Part shown: positions 5,841-13,367 of the stretch, piece after piece
Position numbering within the stretch: the first letter of the stretch is position 1
How the letters are laid out: every line of letters starts with the position of its first letter
Translations under genes and position numbers: made by a program
DNA from: a virus
IMG/VR virus record: IMGVR_UViG_3300046511_000114
Span: 1 to 25,166 of that record
Strand: one strand, 5' to 3'
Length of the DNA: 25,166 nt
Notes under the pieces: generated by a model
Databases searched by the model: none
Seen by the model: only the letters and a program-made list of their open reading frames with translations
Told to the model about the DNA's origin: nothing

Positions 5841-5975
5841 ATGCCAGCAAAGCTCATGAAATGCGTAAAGGACGTGAAAGAAGCGTCCGCGAATCGTAAG
5901 AAGAAAGTTAACCCTTGGGCTGTTTGTGTGAGTTCAACGGGGCTAAAGCCTGAACATAAGAAAGGTAAACAATGA
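5841..5975 (+). CDS. Short conserved-type phage protein (44 aa)
   Basis: This 44-residue frame reads MPAKLMKCVKDVKEASANRK, then KKVNPWAVCVSSTGLKPEHK, then KGKQ. The pattern CV-x-V...NPWAVC...STGLK is one I associate with short hypothetical proteins in many phage structural regions; their role is not known to me. AAGG lies a few bases upstream of the ATG at 5841, and the stop overlaps the next start (ATGA at 5972-5975). C8 and C29 could form a metal site together with H39, but that is speculative. Confidence 0.6.
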   Translation: MPAKLMKCVKDVKEASANRKKKVNPWAVCVSSTGLKPEHKKGKQ

Positions 5976-6226
5976 ATCCACACGAGTGGGTCGACATCGG
6001 TACGAGAGTTGTAGTTGTTTGCTCTTTGGTTCACACCTTTGCCCCACCCTGGGACGCTGATGCGCTTGCACCGTTTCCAACGATTAAGAATTACTATCGT
6101 CTTTTTATCTACATCGTAGGTTACGTCGCGTTGAATGCGCGGAGTACGGTTTACAAGAGTATCTCGGTTAACAACCCCACAGGAGTTAACGCGAACTCGA
6201 CTACAACAAACGGAGGGAAACAGTGA
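5972..6226 (+). CDS. Small predicted membrane protein, possible holin (84 aa)
   Basis: Two hydrophobic segments are visible: residues 12-23 (RVVVVCSLVHTF) and 42-55 (YYRLFIYIVGYVAL), separated by a Pro/Asp-rich turn (APPWDADALAPFP). The C-terminal tail (about 60-84) is polar and Asn/Thr-rich. This layout fits a small phage membrane protein such as a holin or lysis accessory, but no signature proves it. A good AAAGGT ribosome site lies inside the end of the previous gene. Its stop overlaps the GTG of the next gene, so the two are probably made together. Confidence 0.55.
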   Translation: MNPHEWVDIGTRVVVVCSLVHTFAPPWDADALAPFPTIKNYYRLFIYIVGYVALNARSTVYKSISVNNPTGVNANSTTTNGGKQ

Positions 6227-6615
6227 GTTTTACTAGCGTACTTAAGAAGATTGGAGTAGTGCTCCTCGACGGATCGAAGATCGCTACTGAAGTGATGGGC
6301 TTCCCGTTTATCTCACAGCTACTCGGTGGGATCAAGATTGGTACCAGCAATGTGGGTGCGGTCGCGACTACTATAACAGGTGACTTCAACACACTCGCGT
6401 CTATCGTTAGTATGACCGAGACGATGTTCTCTGGTGCACAGACTGGTCCACAAAAGCTCGCTGCGGCTACGCCTGTGGTACAGCAAGCTATTCTACTCTG
6501 GGCTAACTCGAATCTGCCCGGACATAACAAAGTTAAAGACCCAGCTCTGCTGGCAAAAGCCGCAGGCGAGATTGCTGGTGGTTTCGCGGACGCAATGAAT
6601 TCATTCGGAGCGTAG
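6223..6615 (+). CDS. Hypothetical protein paired with the membrane protein (130 aa)
   Basis: The sequence has small-residue-rich, moderately hydrophobic helices (LKKIGVVLLDGSKIATEVMG and FISQLLGGIKIGTSNVGAVA), then a helical tail (PVVQQAILLWANSNLPGHNK, then AGEIAGGFADAMNSFGA). GGAGGG lies five bases before the GTG start at 6223. Its position beside the small membrane protein and its loose similarity to LLH-type holin tails suggest a role at the membrane. It could also be a small virion protein. The GGAG near its end (6607-6610) serves as ribosome site for the portal gene. Confidence 0.5.
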   Translation: MSFTSVLKKIGVVLLDGSKIATEVMGFPFISQLLGGIKIGTSNVGAVATTITGDFNTLASIVSMTETMFSGAQTGPQKLAAATPVVQQAILLWANSNLPGHNKVKDPALLAKAAGEIAGGFADAMNSFGA

Positions 6616-6616
6616 C

Positions 6617-8536
6617 TTGTTACAACCGACTAAAGTCGAGTTCACTGGCGGAGCCTTAGAGGAAGTAAAAGGCTACCTCCACGAACGTATTCAAGCTCTC
6701 ACAGACGGCTCTCGTCAACTCTTTCAGACGAAGCTGCCCGAGTGGAGGCGTTTGTATGAATCGCGACCCCTTGAGAGGAACAGACAGTTCCCGTTTGAGA
6801 ACGCTTCTAATCTTGTCGTACCTATTATTGGTATTCATTGTGATACTCTTCATGCTCGCATTATGGCGTCACTTTGGAAAACGAAGCCATTATTCTACAC
6901 AAAGCTTTACGGAATGTACGACAAGGACATGGACCCCGTGCGTCAAGCATGGGAGGATTATCTTGTATACGAAGCCACTGAACCCGAGGAGCTTAATCTC
7001 TACGAAACTGAGTCTGAGTGGGTATCGGAGATCGTTCGATATGGAACGTCGACCCTGAAGGTTGTTAATTCACAGAGATACGAAGATTACTTCCAGCCCG
7101 CAGGCGATAGCAACGGAGGAAACTTCTTCCGTCGAACGATCTACGATGGCCCCTGCCCACAGAAGCTTGCTTATCAGGATTTCTTAATTCCTGAGAATAT
7201 ACCACACTGGCAGCAAGCGGATATTAAAATACACATCGCTCGCCTTACGTACTATGACCTCATGCAACGCAAGCAGTATGGAGTCTACGACGAAGCTGCG
7301 TTCAACGCGATTGTTTCACAGCCAGATCGGACGTCGCCCGACTACGTCGTGAAGCAGAGACAAGAAGACGCAGACGCGAGAACGAGTTCTCAGGGTTATC
7401 GAGAGTGGGATATTCACGAGTGCTGGTTCTCATGGAAGAGTGCAAATGGAGACTTCACACCTAAGGTCATCGTTTGGTACCATTTCAAATCCAACACGCT
7501 TATGCGGGCTGTCTACGACTTTTATCCCGACCAACCTTTCGTTATGGGGAGATTGTTGTATCGAGATGATTCAATTCGGGGATATGGTCTTTGCGAAACG
7601 CTCGGACAGTTCCAGGAAGAGCTGTCAGTTATCCACAACCAGCGTCGGGATAACCAGACTGTAGCGAACACTAAAGTTTGGAGAGTAGACCCGAACTCGA
7701 AGCTTCACGAAGGATACAAGGTTTACCCTGGTGCTATGCTTCCTGCGGACCAAGGTGAAATCGAGCCGCTTACGCAAGGTGAAGTCTCTCAACTGAGTAT
7801 CGAAGAAGAGCGTCTCTCAATAGACCTAGCCGAACGGCGCAGCGGCGTCAGTCCACCAATGCAAGGCATGGGCGCTGGTTCCGCCCAAGGGAAACGAGGT
7901 GTCTACAGTGCTGCGGGGACCTTATCGCTGTTGCAAGAAGGAAACAGGCGTACTGATAGTACCATCGCTGACATTCGATACGCTCACGCAAGGCTTGGAC
8001 AAATCCTTTCCAGACAATATGCGTTCCTCGGACTTGATTCTAAAAAACTTGCGTTCTTTGGTACTCAAGCAGAGCTTATTAGAGAAGCCGCAGGTTACGT
8101 TAAATCAGGTAAACTGGGTCTTACTGTCAACGCCAGTTCCGCAAGTGTGAATAAGGAGATTGAGAAGCAGAATGATTTGATGCTTACGCAAATTATCAAC
8201 AAACACTACCAGTCCATAGGACAACTAATCCAATCAATTCAAAGCGTGCAAAGCAGCCCTGCGATCAAAGATTACTTCCAACACGTCATCGACGCCTCGA
8301 ACAAGTTAATGCGTGGTATTCTACGCAACTTTGATCGAGACGACAGTGACATCCTAATACCGGAGGTGAACCTCGATGCCGGAAGGACCGGAGGTCCCGA
8401 AAACGGGAACCGCCCTGCTCTTGTCCCACCGATACAAAATTCTGCACTTGCTGGAATCGGAGGAGGGGCAAGCGCTACTGGAATGGCTCAGGGGTTGGCA
8501 GGTTTCGGCCTCCCTACGGGTCAGAAAGGGGCGTGA
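6617..8536 (+). CDS. Portal protein (639 aa)
   Basis: The portal is the dodecameric ring at one capsid vertex through which DNA enters and leaves, and it is the docking site for the terminase and tail. Supporting features: length, position between terminase and scaffold, and portal-like stretches such as LYESRPLERNRQFPFENASN near residues 48-67 and LYRDDSIRGYGLCETLGQFQ near 313. The long helical region at 500-575 fits the barrel helices, and the last 60 residues are Gly/Ala-rich and flexible. The TTG start at 6617 is chosen because GGAG lies six bases upstream and the previous gene stops one base before. The 3' end overlaps another gene by 161 bases. Confidence 0.85.
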   Translation: MLQPTKVEFTGGALEEVKGYLHERIQALTDGSRQLFQTKLPEWRRLYESRPLERNRQFPFENASNLVVPIIGIHCDTLHARIMASLWKTKPLFYTKLYGMYDKDMDPVRQAWEDYLVYEATEPEELNLYETESEWVSEIVRYGTSTLKVVNSQRYEDYFQPAGDSNGGNFFRRTIYDGPCPQKLAYQDFLIPENIPHWQQADIKIHIARLTYYDLMQRKQYGVYDEAAFNAIVSQPDRTSPDYVVKQRQEDADARTSSQGYREWDIHECWFSWKSANGDFTPKVIVWYHFKSNTLMRAVYDFYPDQPFVMGRLLYRDDSIRGYGLCETLGQFQEELSVIHNQRRDNQTVANTKVWRVDPNSKLHEGYKVYPGAMLPADQGEIEPLTQGEVSQLSIEEERLSIDLAERRSGVSPPMQGMGAGSAQGKRGVYSAAGTLSLLQEGNRRTDSTIADIRYAHARLGQILSRQYAFLGLDSKKLAFFGTQAELIREAAGYVKSGKLGLTVNASSASVNKEIEKQNDLMLTQIINKHYQSIGQLIQSIQSVQSSPAIKDYFQHVIDASNKLMRGILRNFDRDDSDILIPEVNLDAGRTGGPENGNRPALVPPIQNSALAGIGGGASATGMAQGLAGFGLPTGQKGA

Positions 8537-8687
8537 TTTAGTCTCGATTCACCAAGCTCAGGGTGAGTTAGACGTACTAGAGCGAATGCTCGGACTCGAA
8601 GAGGAGTTGAAAAGCTACAACAAGCGCAAGCTTGAGGCTGATGTTGCAGAAAACGAACGTCAACGAGTAGCAAAACAAGGAGGCTAG
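8376..8687 (+). CDS. Small helical protein overlapping the portal gene (103 aa)
   Basis: A textbook ribosome site (GGAGGTGA, 8362-8369) precedes the ATG at 8376, inside the portal gene and in another frame. Residues 1-55 are encoded by DNA shared with the portal tail. Residues 20-45 (HRYKILHLLESEEGQALLEW and onward) and 57-98 (LVSIHQAQGELDVLERMLGL, then EEELKSYNKRKLEADVAE) look strongly helical, the latter like a coiled coil. The gene ends one base before the scaffold gene. A small helical protein here could assist head assembly; the function is not recognised. Confidence 0.7.
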   Translation: MPEGPEVPKTGTALLLSHRYKILHLLESEEGQALLEWLRGWQVSASLRVRKGRDLVSIHQAQGELDVLERMLGLEEELKSYNKRKLEADVAENERQRVAKQGG

Positions 8688-8688
8688 T

Positions 8689-9399
8689 ATGCCGTGGGGT
8701 AATAGAAAAGAAGAGGAATTACCGGAGTCGCTTAAGGGTAAGACTCCTGACCAGATCGCGTTCGAACTCGAAGAAGCAAAGAAGTTGAAAGAACGTTTCG
8801 ATAAACTCGAAGCTAAGGACGCGGAGCGTGATACTGCGTTTAATAGCTTCGCTTCGACGCAGACGCAGCTTGCTGATGCGTTGAAGGCGATTAACGAACG
8901 GACTACGCCGAAGCCGGTTGTGAACAATGACCCGCGTGAACCAGCAAGCTTTATCACCGATCCAGACCTCGCTTTCAACGAGCGTGTTGCCCCGCTTGCG
9001 TCTATCACGATGCAAACGGCAGCTATCACTGCGAAGCAGGAAGCGCAACGGGCGTTCTTCCGCAAGCAATCGACGGAGAAGAATAACATCGACGGAACTC
9101 TGTTCGAGAAGTTCGAAGGCGAGATTCTCGAAATGGCAAAGAACTGCACGCCACAACAGCTTGCTAACCCGGCGACGTGGGCGCATTTGTACTATAACGT
9201 CAAGGGCCGTCACACCGATGAAATCGTCTCGAATCCGAAGGCGTTCTTTACTGAAGACGCAAAGCGTCCTCCTTCGGAGGGTGGTGGTGGGAATGAACCA
9301 CAGCCGACGGATCAAGAGAAGCGTATCGCAGAGAAGATGGGTGTGCCGATTGAGAACTACATGAAGAATAAGAAAGAGGCGACGGCTTCGCCTTTCTAG
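8689..9399 (+). CDS. Putative scaffolding protein (236 aa)
   Basis: Scaffold proteins fill the procapsid and guide capsid assembly before DNA entry. This protein is highly charged and helical: residues 10-65 form a likely coiled coil (FELEEAKKLKERFDKLEAKD). A middle domain (about 80-185) follows, and the end is flexible and basic (EKRIAEKMGVPIENYMKNKK). The Asp/Glu-rich first half, charged C-terminus and location between portal and capsid genes are typical. The ribosome site AAGGAGG is strong. No protease domain is seen. Confidence 0.75.
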   Translation: MPWGNRKEEELPESLKGKTPDQIAFELEEAKKLKERFDKLEAKDAERDTAFNSFASTQTQLADALKAINERTTPKPVVNNDPREPASFITDPDLAFNERVAPLASITMQTAAITAKQEAQRAFFRKQSTEKNNIDGTLFEKFEGEILEMAKNCTPQQLANPATWAHLYYNVKGRHTDEIVSNPKAFFTEDAKRPPSEGGGGNEPQPTDQEKRIAEKMGVPIENYMKNKKEATASPF

Positions 9400-9407
9400 T
9401 AGGATCA

Positions 9408-9420
9408 TTCCAAATTGGAA
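9408..9420. promoter_or_regulatory. Palindrome, TTCCATTATGGAA family, variant copy
   Basis: TTCCAA, centre A, TTGGAA is a perfect 6-bp inverted repeat in the 49-base gap between the scaffold gene and the next gene. It resembles the other two copies (near 1400 and 17291) but its inner bases differ. Confidence 0.35.
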
Positions 9421-9448
9421 CGAATTAACTCAATGAGGAGATTAGAAG

Positions 9449-10006
9449 ATGCCTGAAGACCCGAAACCACCAGTTGTTGTAGCGGCAACGCCCCCGCCGG
9501 TGAAGTCTCCAACGCCGACTATCACGTCGAAGAATCTGCCCCCGCAGATTCCACCGCCGGGGACGGTTGAAGTGGCTGCGCCAGTGATCGACGATGATGC
9601 GGACATTGTGGCGAAGCCTCTCGTTTCACCCGACTTTACCAAGCTTCAACCGACGAATCCTGCAATGTGTCTTCGTCTCGTCAACCGGCTTGCGCTAGGC
9701 GGTCAACGATTCGAAGAAGCACGTGTGCAGGGCTTCGTCGTTTGTAAACCGTCTGATGTTAAGAACTTGACAAACATCATGACGATCAAAGATGGCAATA
9801 TCACCTACGGTGATCTAATCGTAATGATGATGCCTCGTGTCGACTACATCGGCGCGATTAAACAGAATGAAATGAATGCTCGCAGGCGTGTTAGCCGAGC
9901 AGCAGTATTCGGCGCAGGCCAAGAGCATCTTGCTACGGCTCTAAACGAGGTTCCCGGCTCTCGTGAGAATAAGTCGAAGGTCAAGCTTTTTCAACCTGAT
10001 CGTTAG
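9449..10006 (+). CDS. Head-associated protein with Pro-rich N-terminus (185 aa)
   Basis: Residues 1-50 are Pro/Val/Thr-rich and likely extended (PPVVVAATPPPVKSPTPT). From about 60 the sequence becomes a compact domain (NPAMCLRLVNRLALGGQRFE, then MPRVDYIGAIKQNEMNARRR), rich in hydrophobics and Arg. No family is recognised with confidence. The gene lies in the head module, with GAGGAG upstream of its ATG. It could be a minor capsid or accessory assembly protein. It has neither signal peptide nor membrane helix. Confidence 0.6.
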   Translation: MPEDPKPPVVVAATPPPVKSPTPTITSKNLPPQIPPPGTVEVAAPVIDDDADIVAKPLVSPDFTKLQPTNPAMCLRLVNRLALGGQRFEEARVQGFVVCKPSDVKNLTNIMTIKDGNITYGDLIVMMMPRVDYIGAIKQNEMNARRRVSRAAVFGAGQEHLATALNEVPGSRENKSKVKLFQPDR

Positions 10007-10049
10007 CTTACGCTTGCGAGTATCTGTTAACTGAAAGGAGTTACCCGAA

Positions 10050-10637
10050 GTGGCGAGTATTGAAATTCACTCAGTACAGACTGTGTCTGGGAACCAGGCA
10101 AGAGTCCGCCGTATTATTGAAGACGACGGTTCGACGTTCTTGGCGGGTACCCCAGTATCAATCGAAGCTGCTGACGGTGGAGTTCAAGCTTGGGATGGGA
10201 CTACGGTTGCTTTCGGCATAGCAGGCTTTTCGTTGAGTGCTGCGAGCAATTTAACTACGACTGGTGTTCCTAAGACACTAACGTTCGGTTCCGTACCAAA
10301 CGAAGCTTCTGCTGTCAATATTCCACGCGGCGCACCGTTGAATGACGGACGCGTCGATTTTGAAACTTCCTCACAAGATACGATCTTCCGAGGTCAAGTT
10401 GGCCCCGCGCAGACGGCTCTTGCAACCGATGTCGGTGTTTCCTATGGAATGACCATCGACTCCGACAATCACTGGTACGTAGACAAGACCAAATCAACGG
10501 TGGGTGTAAACACCGTAGTGAGTATCGTGAAGCTTGATCCGACGGATCAGGGCGGGTTCCCGCTCTCTGTTCCCCCGGCCACGCCTCGCGGTGTTTACTT
10601 CCAAGTGCTGGTAGCCGCAGCCCAGGTGGTGAACTGA
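10050..10637 (+). CDS. Putative head decoration protein (195 aa)
   Basis: The sequence is beta-rich with repeated short strands and many Gly, Thr, Ser and Asp (FLAGTPVSIEAADGGVQAWD, then VAFGIAGFSLSAASNL). These features and the position directly before the capsid gene resemble capsid cement/decoration proteins. The region WDGTTVAFGIAGFS resembles the AGIAG-type strand of several such proteins. The start is GTG at 10050, with AAAGGAG upstream. It ends one base before the capsid gene, so the two are probably co-translated. It could instead be an unrelated small structural protein. Confidence 0.6.
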   Translation: MASIEIHSVQTVSGNQARVRRIIEDDGSTFLAGTPVSIEAADGGVQAWDGTTVAFGIAGFSLSAASNLTTTGVPKTLTFGSVPNEASAVNIPRGAPLNDGRVDFETSSQDTIFRGQVGPAQTALATDVGVSYGMTIDSDNHWYVDKTKSTVGVNTVVSIVKLDPTDQGGFPLSVPPATPRGVYFQVLVAAAQVVN

Positions 10638-10638
10638 T

Positions 10639-11598
10639 ATGATGGTACGTGGGCAATTCGCACAGTTGATGGCTCCGGGACTTCACGATATTTTCGTTCA
10701 CTGGCGTGATTTAACGCAACGTGAACTTGAATATCCTCATATCTTCCACGATGAAACTTCGACTATGGCTTATGAGGACGAGGTTGAGTTCTCAGGTCTA
10801 GGTCCAATGCCCGAAAAGCCCGAGGGCGAAAGCATCGCGTATCAAGACGCAATCCAGGGTGGCACCAAGAGATACCTGCACTTTACCTACGCGCTTGGTT
10901 GCAGGACTTCGTTTGAACTGTTCGAAGACGATCAGTACAAACTAATCAACCAAGTTCCGAAGGCGATTGCGCGGAGTGCAGTTTTCACTTGTGAACAGCA
11001 GAGCTGGAACGTCTTTAACCTTGGGTTCACCTCGGCGGTTACTACAACCGACGGTGTGAGCTTGTTCAACAACCAACACCCACTGCTCGGTGGCGTAGCC
11101 GCAACGAACGTCGCACCGCAGGCGGGTTTCACTGGCGTAAGCACTGCCGCAGGCACGTTCCCGAATCGGCCAGCGACTGACGTCGATCTGTCGATCTCTG
11201 CGTTGAATTTGATGGTGACGCAGTTTGAGAGCATGATCGACTCACAGGGCTTGCCGATCAAGATTCGGCCTCGTCACTTGATTATCGCCCCGCCGAACAA
11301 GATGATCGCCCGCGAAATCCTTGGTTCTCCGAATAAGCCGTATACGGGAAACAATGAAATCAACGCGATTATCGGTGAGGATTTTGACTATTTCCTCGGT
11401 CACTACCTCACGAGTGCTACAGCGTGGTTCTGCATCTCCGATATGGAGAGTCACACGCTCAAGCACTTCACCCGCCGTGCGCTTGACGAAGATTACGCAG
11501 ATGACTTCGACACGCGCTCGATCAAGCAAATCGCATTCATGCGCTTCAGCGTGGGTGCGACTTCGTGGTACGGAACGTGGGGCTCCAACGGACCCTAG
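10639..11598 (+). CDS. Major capsid protein (319 aa)
   Basis: The protein builds the phage head shell and probably has the HK97 fold. Evidence is its length, its location after the scaffold and decoration genes, and a motif shared with Mu gpT-type and related capsid proteins (RPRHLIIAPPNKMIAREILG, about 208-227), followed by a loop and EDFDYFLGHYLTSATAWF. The C-terminal SVGATSWYGTWGSNGP fits a final domain strand. The N-terminus has a long helix-rich arm (about 1-60), and I see no protease cleavage pattern. An ATG-ATG start at 10639 follows GGTGGTGA. The short gene at 5164 carries a related motif. Confidence 0.85.
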   Translation: MMVRGQFAQLMAPGLHDIFVHWRDLTQRELEYPHIFHDETSTMAYEDEVEFSGLGPMPEKPEGESIAYQDAIQGGTKRYLHFTYALGCRTSFELFEDDQYKLINQVPKAIARSAVFTCEQQSWNVFNLGFTSAVTTTDGVSLFNNQHPLLGGVAATNVAPQAGFTGVSTAAGTFPNRPATDVDLSISALNLMVTQFESMIDSQGLPIKIRPRHLIIAPPNKMIAREILGSPNKPYTGNNEINAIIGEDFDYFLGHYLTSATAWFCISDMESHTLKHFTRRALDEDYADDFDTRSIKQIAFMRFSVGATSWYGTWGSNGP

Positions 11599-11614
11599 AA
11601 ATAAGAGGTGACTT

Positions 11615-11872
11615 ATGGCTAATCAGTCACACTCAGCGATCCAGGGCGACCCTTTCTTGTACTGTCAAAGATGCGGCGCCCTGGTTCGTTCTTCGCACTT
11701 AGTAGCACAGCTCGGGCTATTGCTTTGCACGGATTTTGGTTGTGTTGATAGCTTACTTGTAATGCAACGCAGCGCGATTATGAAATCTATGATAAGCGAT
11801 GGCCCCGATGCACCACCGGCTCCGATTCTACGGGAACCCAAGTTTGAAGAGGTCGAGGATATTGAAATATAA
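11615..11872 (+). CDS. Zinc-ribbon-like mini-protein after the capsid gene (85 aa)
   Basis: C17 and C20 (YCQRCGAL) and C38 and C43 (LLCTDFGCVD) form a likely zinc-binding pair of knuckles. Between them lies LVRSSHLVAQLG, as in rubredoxin-like mini-proteins. The C-terminal half is Pro- and acid-rich (PKFEEVEDIEI). AGAGGTG precedes the ATG. Its cysteine layout resembles the 69-aa protein at 1621-1830, although the spacing is shorter. The function is unknown; small zinc-ribbon proteins next to capsid genes occur in other phages. Confidence 0.65.
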   Translation: MANQSHSAIQGDPFLYCQRCGALVRSSHLVAQLGLLLCTDFGCVDSLLVMQRSAIMKSMISDGPDAPPAPILREPKFEEVEDIEI

Positions 11873-12042
11873 AAAGCTGCGTTTCGCAACTTCGTTTCGT
11901 AAAGCGAAGCGGGAGATCGGCTCAAACGGTGCTAGCCACACCGACCTCGTTGAGTTCCCGTCCTATTGCAGAGTCGAGCATAATTAGGTCGCGTAGACGC
12001 GTAGCGAACGCAGCGAGTTTTTGATTCCTGAAAGGAGTTCTC
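11873..12042 (+). promoter_or_regulatory. Intergenic stretch with nested hairpin and possible terminator
   Basis: This is the longest gap in the late unit after 2471. Nested stems are visible: 11910-11914 with 11956-11960, 11921-11925 with 11950-11954, and 11927-11931 with 11939-11943 around a 7-base loop. An alternative pairs GAGATCGG with CCGACCTC (one mismatch). At 11989-12016 short GC stems (4+4 pairs) lead into five T (12018-12022), a weak terminator-like end. GCGAAGC and CTTCG copies lie at 11890-11910. AAAGGAG at the end is the ribosome site of the next gene. It may tune transcription between the head genes and the next module. Confidence 0.4.
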
Positions 12043-13014
12043 ATGGGTGAAATAACTGCCTTCCCAAGTGGGCTTAGTTCATTTGGGGGCGTTCTAACAC
12101 CAGGATTTCCTATCACTGGGCAAAGCCAAGTGATTTGGTGTGACAACGTCGTAGGGAATGATGGTTTTGACGGGAGTGCTCCAGATAGTGCCGTTAAAAC
12201 TGTAGCAAGGGGTTATTCACTCTTGCGCTCCGGTTTCTACGATACTCTAATCCTAGTCGGGCGTGGGACTGCGTATACGCTTACAGTTCCGCTCGTTTGG
12301 GCTAAGGATTACACGAACTTGTTCGGCTTCACCGCTCCGATTAACGTTGCTCACCGTGCTCGTATTACGTCGGGTACTGCAACGATTTCCCCGATGATTA
12401 CGTTCAGTGGCACAGGCATTAGCGTTCAGAACGTGCAGCTCGCTCAATTCGGTAGCGATGCTACGCTTTCAGCGATTGCTGTTTTGGTGAGCGGCCAGCG
12501 TTGCTTCTTCAGAGATGTTCATTTCTCTGGCGGCAACAACGCGACAGTGCGCGCAGGCACCGCGATGAGGTCATTGGTTGTTTCGGGCGTTGGTGGGAAT
12601 GGAGAGAACGTCTTCGACCATTGCTTTATCGGTAACGACGTTCAAGGAACCGCAGGTGTGAACTACGAACTAGCGTTCGACACTTTCACTCCACGCAACG
12701 CGTTTAGGGATTGCACGTTCTACAAGATTACGCTTACGGGCGGTGCTGCTGGTGGGTTCATCAGTTTCCCCGCCGGTTCTATCGACCGTTGGACGCTCTT
12801 CGAACGGTGCAATTTCATCAACGACGTTGGCGTGGCCGGTTTCACCACGCTGACCACCGCTTTCAGTGTTGTCGCTGCTGACGGGGTTATCCTAATGCGT
12901 GCTCCGATCGTGACCGGTGCTACTGGTATGACCGGTGGTTCAAAGGTTAACTTCTTGATCGACAGTATCATCGCTGCGGCCACGGGCGGTTTGGCAACAG
13001 AGACTTCGTCGTAG
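12043..13014 (+). CDS. Beta-helix-type structural protein (323 aa)
   Basis: The sequence is rich in Gly, Thr and Val in short repeated strands, with the stretch WCDNVVGNDGFDGSAPDSAV resembling N-terminal caps of right-handed beta-helix proteins, followed by repeated rungs (ISVQNVQLAQFGS, FFRDVHFSGGNNA, VFDHCFIGND, AFRDCTFYKIT, LFERCNFIND). The rungs end in short hydrophobic turns as in pectate-lyase-like folds. There is no signal peptide. In virions such proteins are spikes, fibres or decoration. It follows the capsid genes rather than lying with the tail adhesins, so a head fibre or major appendage is possible. A strong AAAGGAG site precedes the ATG. Confidence 0.6.
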   Translation: MGEITAFPSGLSSFGGVLTPGFPITGQSQVIWCDNVVGNDGFDGSAPDSAVKTVARGYSLLRSGFYDTLILVGRGTAYTLTVPLVWAKDYTNLFGFTAPINVAHRARITSGTATISPMITFSGTGISVQNVQLAQFGSDATLSAIAVLVSGQRCFFRDVHFSGGNNATVRAGTAMRSLVVSGVGGNGENVFDHCFIGNDVQGTAGVNYELAFDTFTPRNAFRDCTFYKITLTGGAAGGFISFPAGSIDRWTLFERCNFINDVGVAGFTTLTTAFSVVAADGVILMRAPIVTGATGMTGGSKVNFLIDSIIAAATGGLATETSS

Positions 13015-13028
13015 TTCGAGGAGTTGTA

Positions 13029-13367
13029 ATGTTACTCAAGGTTGGAGTGATCACCGAAGGCGTTCAACCACCTACGTGGTACGCCCTTGGTATCTTCGAG
13101 GCTTTGTATTACAAGTACGGCTACGAACTAACAGTGACCTCGCTCGTGGATGGTGTTCATCCTGATGCGAAGAACATCCACGGGCGGGGCTTCGCTGCGG
13201 ATTTGCGTACGAACGGAGTTCCTGCTGGTGTCTTATTGCAAATCGTGGGCGATGCACGCACGCTCTTATACAAGCTTGGTTTCGACATTGTCGTTGAAAC
13301 AGATCACACCCACGTTGAGTACGATCCGAAACCGGGTCGGGATGAGTGGTTGCTAAAGCACGCATGA
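13029..13367 (+). CDS. M15-type peptidase, probable endolysin (112 aa)
   Basis: The protein has the metal-binding pattern of M15-type D-Ala-D-Ala carboxypeptidases and L-Ala-D-Glu endopeptidases. H51 and D58 lie in NIHGRGFAADL; H93 and H95 lie in TDHTHVEYD; a nearby E90 may be catalytic. Such enzymes cleave the peptide part of peptidoglycan. The length fits a single-domain endolysin. There is no signal peptide and no binding domain. A GAGGAG site precedes the ATG at 13029. Its stop overlaps the next start (ATGA), so the peptidase and the ATP-grasp gene are probably co-translated. It may act in lysis or in another peptide-cleaving role with its partner. Confidence 0.75.
   Translation: MLLKVGVITEGVQPPTWYALGIFEALYYKYGYELTVTSLVDGVHPDAKNIHGRGFAADLRTNGVPAGVLLQIVGDARTLLYKLGFDIVVETDHTHVEYDPKPGRDEWLLKHA

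Noticed and set aside
8719-9408. 229-aa leftward open frame opposite the scaffold gene
   Set aside because: Arg/Leu-rich antisense shadow caused by biased codon use; the rightward frame has a strong ribosome site and sensible protein.
11901-11975. Possible tRNA (7-base loop on a perfect 5-pair stem at 11927-11943)
   Set aside because: The surrounding acceptor, D and T stems do not pair in a tRNA layout, and loop position 37 would be C. It reads as nested hairpins instead.
13346-13363. Earlier start for the ATP-grasp gene
   Set aside because: The ATG at 13364 overlaps the peptidase stop in the usual ATGA form and gives a clean Rossmann N-terminus.
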